Under the pieces are notes generated by a model. It had not been told where the DNA came from. It saw only the letters and a program-made list of their open reading frames with translations, and did no database searches. From NCBI GenBank assembly GCA_030410095.1, contig JAUFRC010000003.1, positions 62,001 through 126,000 of the forward strand: DNA of 64,000 nucleotides, written 5' to 3'. Each line of letters begins with the position of its first letter. Within the stretch, counting starts at the first letter, position 1. Shown here piece by piece: positions 61,555 to 64,000 of the stretch. The stretch comes from Paracoccus cavernae (GTDB lineage: Bacteria; Pseudomonadota; Alphaproteobacteria; Rhodobacterales; Rhodobacteraceae). Both the position numbers and the translations under genes were made by a program.

Positions 61555-62384
61555 ATGAGCCTCACCCCGCACGGCTTTCCCCTTCTGCTGACCTTCGATC
61601 TCGATTGCGAAACCATGTGGACCGCCCGCGACCCCGAGGCGCACAAGCGCCCGATCCTGATGTCGCAAGGCGCTTACGGCTGGAAGGTCGGGGTCTGGCG
61701 CGTGATGGATGTGTTGCGCCGCTACGGGCTGCGCTCGACCTTCTTCGTGCCGGGTCAGGTCGTCGAGGCCCATCCCGAAGTCATCGAGGCCCTGCTGAAG
61801 GACGGCCACGAGATCGCCCACCACAGCCATACCCACCGCTGGATCGTGACCCTCACCCCCGAGGAAGAACTGGAGGAGATGGAAAAGGCGCAGGCCGCGA
61901 TCATCAAGGCCACCGGCGAGGCCCCGCGCGGCTGGCGCAGCCCGCGGCAGAGGTCACGCCCTATACGATGGATCTGATCAAACAGTTCGGCTTCGGCTAT
62001 TCCTCGAATTTCTTCGACGACGACAGCCCCTATCTGCTCAGGATCCGCGACGAGGTGAGCGATGTGGTCGAGCTGCCCTTCCGCTACATCAACACCGACA
62101 GCCCCTATTTCCAATTCTCGAAAATCCTGCCCGGCCGCACCATCACCTCGCCGCCGCAGGTGCTTGATACCTGGAGCTGGGAGCTCGACACCCTTCACGC
62201 CGAGGACCGTCTGATGGTTCTGGCCTGCCATCCCGAATTCATCGGCCAGCCCTCGGGCGCGATCCTGCTCGACCGCTTCATCCAGCATGCGCTGACCAAA
62301 CCGAGGATCTGGATCGATCGCTGCGACCGCGTGGCCGAGGCGCTGCGCCCCGCGCTTCAGGCCAAGCTGGGCGCCGCGGCATGA
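61555..62384 (+). CDS. Polysaccharide-deacetylase-fold hydrolase, PuuE/imidase-like (frameshifted)
   Basis: A NodB-fold metal hydrolase. Metal motif 1 is LLLTFDLDCETMW and motif 2 is HEIAHHSHTHRW, then GWRSPAAEVTPYTMDLIKQF. The intracellular location (no signal peptide), the FDLDCE form of motif 1 and the operon context fit the PuuE-allantoinase/cyclic-imide-hydrolase branch better than true polysaccharide deacetylases. One base is missing near 61940. The corrected length is about 276 residues. It sits between a polyamine-type importer and two SDR genes plus an amidase, pointing to ring opening of a cyclic imide or ureide. A peptidoglycan deacetylase-like role cannot be excluded. Confidence 0.8.
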
Positions 62385-63134
62385 GCGAGGGCTACACGGC
62401 AAGCGCGCGCTGGTGACGGGCGGTGCGGCGGGGATCGGGCTTGCGGCGGCGCGGATGCTGGCCGCGCGCGGGGCCCAAGTCGCGATCATCGACCGCGACC
62501 AAAGCGCGCTTGATGCCGCCGACGGATTTGCCGCCAGCGCCTGCGCCGATGTGCGCGATACGCTTGCGATCCGTGCGGCCATCGGCGGCGTGATCGGGCG
62601 GCTTGGCGGGCTGGATATTCTGGTCAATTGCGCGGGCGTCGATCTGGAAGCGCCGACCGCCGACATGTCGGACGAGGCATGGGAGCGCGTGCTCGACATC
62701 AACCTGACCGGCACGATGCGCATCTGCCGCGCGGCCTATCCGGCGCTTGCGGCATCGGGAGGCGCAGGGGCGCGGCGATCGTGAACCTGTCCTCGGGTGC
62801 GGGCCTGTCGCCCTTGCCCGAGCGCGCGGCCTATTGCTCGGCCAAGGCGGGGCTGGTGATGTTCTCGAAATCGCTGGCGATGGAATGGGCCAAGGACGGG
62901 ATCCGCGTCAATGCGATCTGCCCCGGCGCGGTCGATACCGCGCTTTTCCGCACGAGCTACGAAAGCCACCCCGATCCCGATGCACGGCTCGAACAGATCC
63001 GCGCGCGCTATGCGCTCGGCCGCATCGCGGGCCCCGACGAGCTGGCCGAGGCGATCGTCTGGCTTGCCTCGCCCGCCGCATCCTATGTCACCGGCATTGC
63101 CCTTGCGGTCGATGGCGGGCGGACCTTCCACTAA
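62381..63134 (+). CDS. SDR oxidoreductase (frameshifted)
   Basis: A classical SDR of about 251 residues. Cofactor motif VTGGAAGIGLAAARML, DILVNCAGVDLEAPT, active site YCSAKAGLVMFSK, and ICPGAVDTALFRTSYE. Deletions near 62393 and 62775 split it. The ATG at 62381 overlaps the hydrolase stop (ATGA), so the genes are translationally coupled. Confidence 0.86.
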
Positions 63135-63155
63135 AGCGCAGCAAACGAGGTTGCC

Positions 63156-63891
63156 ATGAACAGACTGGACGGCGCGACCGCCATCGTCACCGGCGGCGCG
63201 GGCGGGATCGGCCTTGCCGCCGCGCACAGGCTTTGGGCCGAGGGCGCGAATGTCGTCGCCGTCGATCTGCGCGCAGCCCCGCCCCTGCCGAAGACGAGGG
63301 CCGCTGGCTTTCGATCGCGCTGGACGGGACCGACCCCGATGCACCGGCCGAAGTGCTGGCGGAAACCGAGGCGACTTTCGGGCCCGCCGATATCCTGTTC
63401 AACAATCTCGGCCAAAGCGGGCGCGAACGCGCGGGGCTGTTTTGCGACTCGGACGAGGATGTCTGGCGCTTCGTCACCGAAATCAACCTGATGACGACCA
63501 TGCGTTTCTGCCGTGCCTTCGCACCCGGAATGCGGGACCGCGGCGCGGGACGCATCATCAATATGGCCAGCGACGCGGCGCTTTCGGGCGATCTGCGGCT
63601 GGCCGATTACGCCGCCGCGAAAATGGGGATCATCGGCTTTACCCGCGCGCTCTCGCGCGAGCTGGCCCCTGCCCGCGTCACCGTCAATGTGGTCTGCCCC
63701 GGCGCGATCCGAACCGAGGCCCATGCCCGCATCCCGCAGGAAACGCTGGCGGCTCTGGTCGCGGCGACGCCCTCGGCTTCATCGCCGAACCCGAAGAGGT
63801 CGCGGGCCTTGTCGCCTATCTCGCCAGCCCCGAGGCCCGTTTCATCACCGGCCAGACGATCGCCATCAACGGCGGCCGCAACATGATCTGA
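63156..63891 (+). CDS. SDR oxidoreductase (frameshifted)
   Basis: The second SDR of the operon, about 245 residues. [45 protein letters not shown], and [18 protein letters not shown]. Deletions near 63284 and 63770 split it. The NNLGQSG form in place of NNAG is less common. It starts 22 bases after the previous SDR stop and leads into the amidase gene. Confidence 0.86.
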
Positions 63892-63904
63892 AGGAGGGCC
63901 GCGC

Positions 63905-64000
63905 ATGGCCGCAATCATCGACATGACCGCCCGCGAGATGGCCCGCGCCTTCGCGACCGCAGCCTCTCGCCCGTCGAGGCAACTCAGGCCGCGCTTGACC
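63905..64000 (+). CDS. Amidase-family protein, N-terminal fragment cut by window end (frameshifted)
   Basis: Only about 32 codons are present. After one missing base near 63960 the sequence reads REMARAFATRSLSPVEATQ, the usual start of amidase-signature (GatA/AtzF-like) enzymes. The catalytic Ser-Ser-Lys region lies beyond the window. It would hydrolyse an amide, fitting an imidase-type operon. Confidence 0.6.
   Translation, partial: MAAIIDMTAREMARAFATAASRPSRQLRPRLT

Noticed and set aside
1-64000. Programmed ribosomal frameshifting or a degenerate genome as explanation for the broken frames
   Set aside because: The breaks occur in almost every gene, at G/C runs without slippery-site structure, and I saw no nonsense substitutions or large deletions. 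Sequencing error explains them better.
1-64000. CRISPR arrays, tRNA or rRNA genes, insertion sequences
   Set aside because: I looked for regularly spaced repeats, cloverleaf-like stretches and transposase motifs and found none.

Overview
This window looks like chromosome or megaplasmid DNA from a high-GC alphaproteobacterium, most likely a member of the Rhodobacteraceae/Paracoccaceae. The reasons are the density of ABC and tripartite tricarboxylate (TTT) uptake systems, two Hint-domain proteins of the type common in roseobacters, a large dimethylglycine-dehydrogenase-like C1 enzyme, a Zur/ZinT arrangement and the codon and GC bias. I saw no rRNA, tRNA, phage, insertion sequence or CRISPR array. 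The catabolic genes sit in independent cassettes, each with its own regulator.

Most genes are interrupted by one or more apparent single-base deletions, nearly always inside short runs of C or G, or by two-base deletions inside GCGCGC tracts. Protein homology continues in the next frame each time, so I treat these as sequence errors, not dead genes, and give the full homologous span of each gene. Only about a dozen genes read through in one frame: the small protein at 1795, the DUF1028 protein, YcaC, ZinT, GntR, TctA, the cupin, the K+ channel, the I78 inhibitor and the ATPase at 58794.

Layout. 0-6.5 kb: copper multicopper oxidase with a small partner, photolyase, chromate transporter ChrA, LysR regulator. 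6.6-20.5 kb: a nitrogen-compound catabolic region with a Rieske oxygenase, a [2Fe-2S] ferredoxin, a spermidine/putrescine-type ABC transporter, a second LysR, DUF1028, RidA, a flavin monooxygenase, an M20 amidohydrolase, a nucleoside hydrolase and a ferredoxin reductase. 20.7-28.3 kb: an alpha/beta hydrolase and GH15 enzyme facing a convergent operon of an SbmA/YddA-like ABC protein, a GH3 beta-glucosidase and a GH144 enzyme, which suggests beta-1,2-glucan processing. 28.9-33.5 kb: a KduD-type dehydrogenase, an unrecognised protein and a dimethylglycine-dehydrogenase-like enzyme. 33.6-36.2 kb: LysR divergent from ycaC, then zinT with a Zur box. 36.5-42.6 kb: GntR plus TctCBA, cupin dioxygenase-like protein, SDR and zinc alcohol dehydrogenase. 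42.6-51.2 kb: a K+ channel, two paralogous Hint proteins and an I78 inhibitor around a ugpBAEC operon. 52.3-56.8 kb: a second sugar ABC operon. 56.9-64 kb: MarR, a second polyamine-type ABC transporter, a polysaccharide-deacetylase/imidase-like hydrolase, two SDRs and the start of an amidase.

How the genes fit together: the oxygenase, ferredoxin and reductase could form one three-component enzyme even though they are spread over 14 kb. The adjacent transporter would import the substrate, and RidA and the amidohydrolases would process nitrogenous intermediates. At the right edge, the imidase-like hydrolase plus amidase downstream of a transporter suggest use of a cyclic imide or ureide. RNA-level control is also suggested: T-poor leaders precede several solute-binding-protein genes, stable hairpins follow them, and a hairpin covers the ribosome-binding site of one ABC operon.
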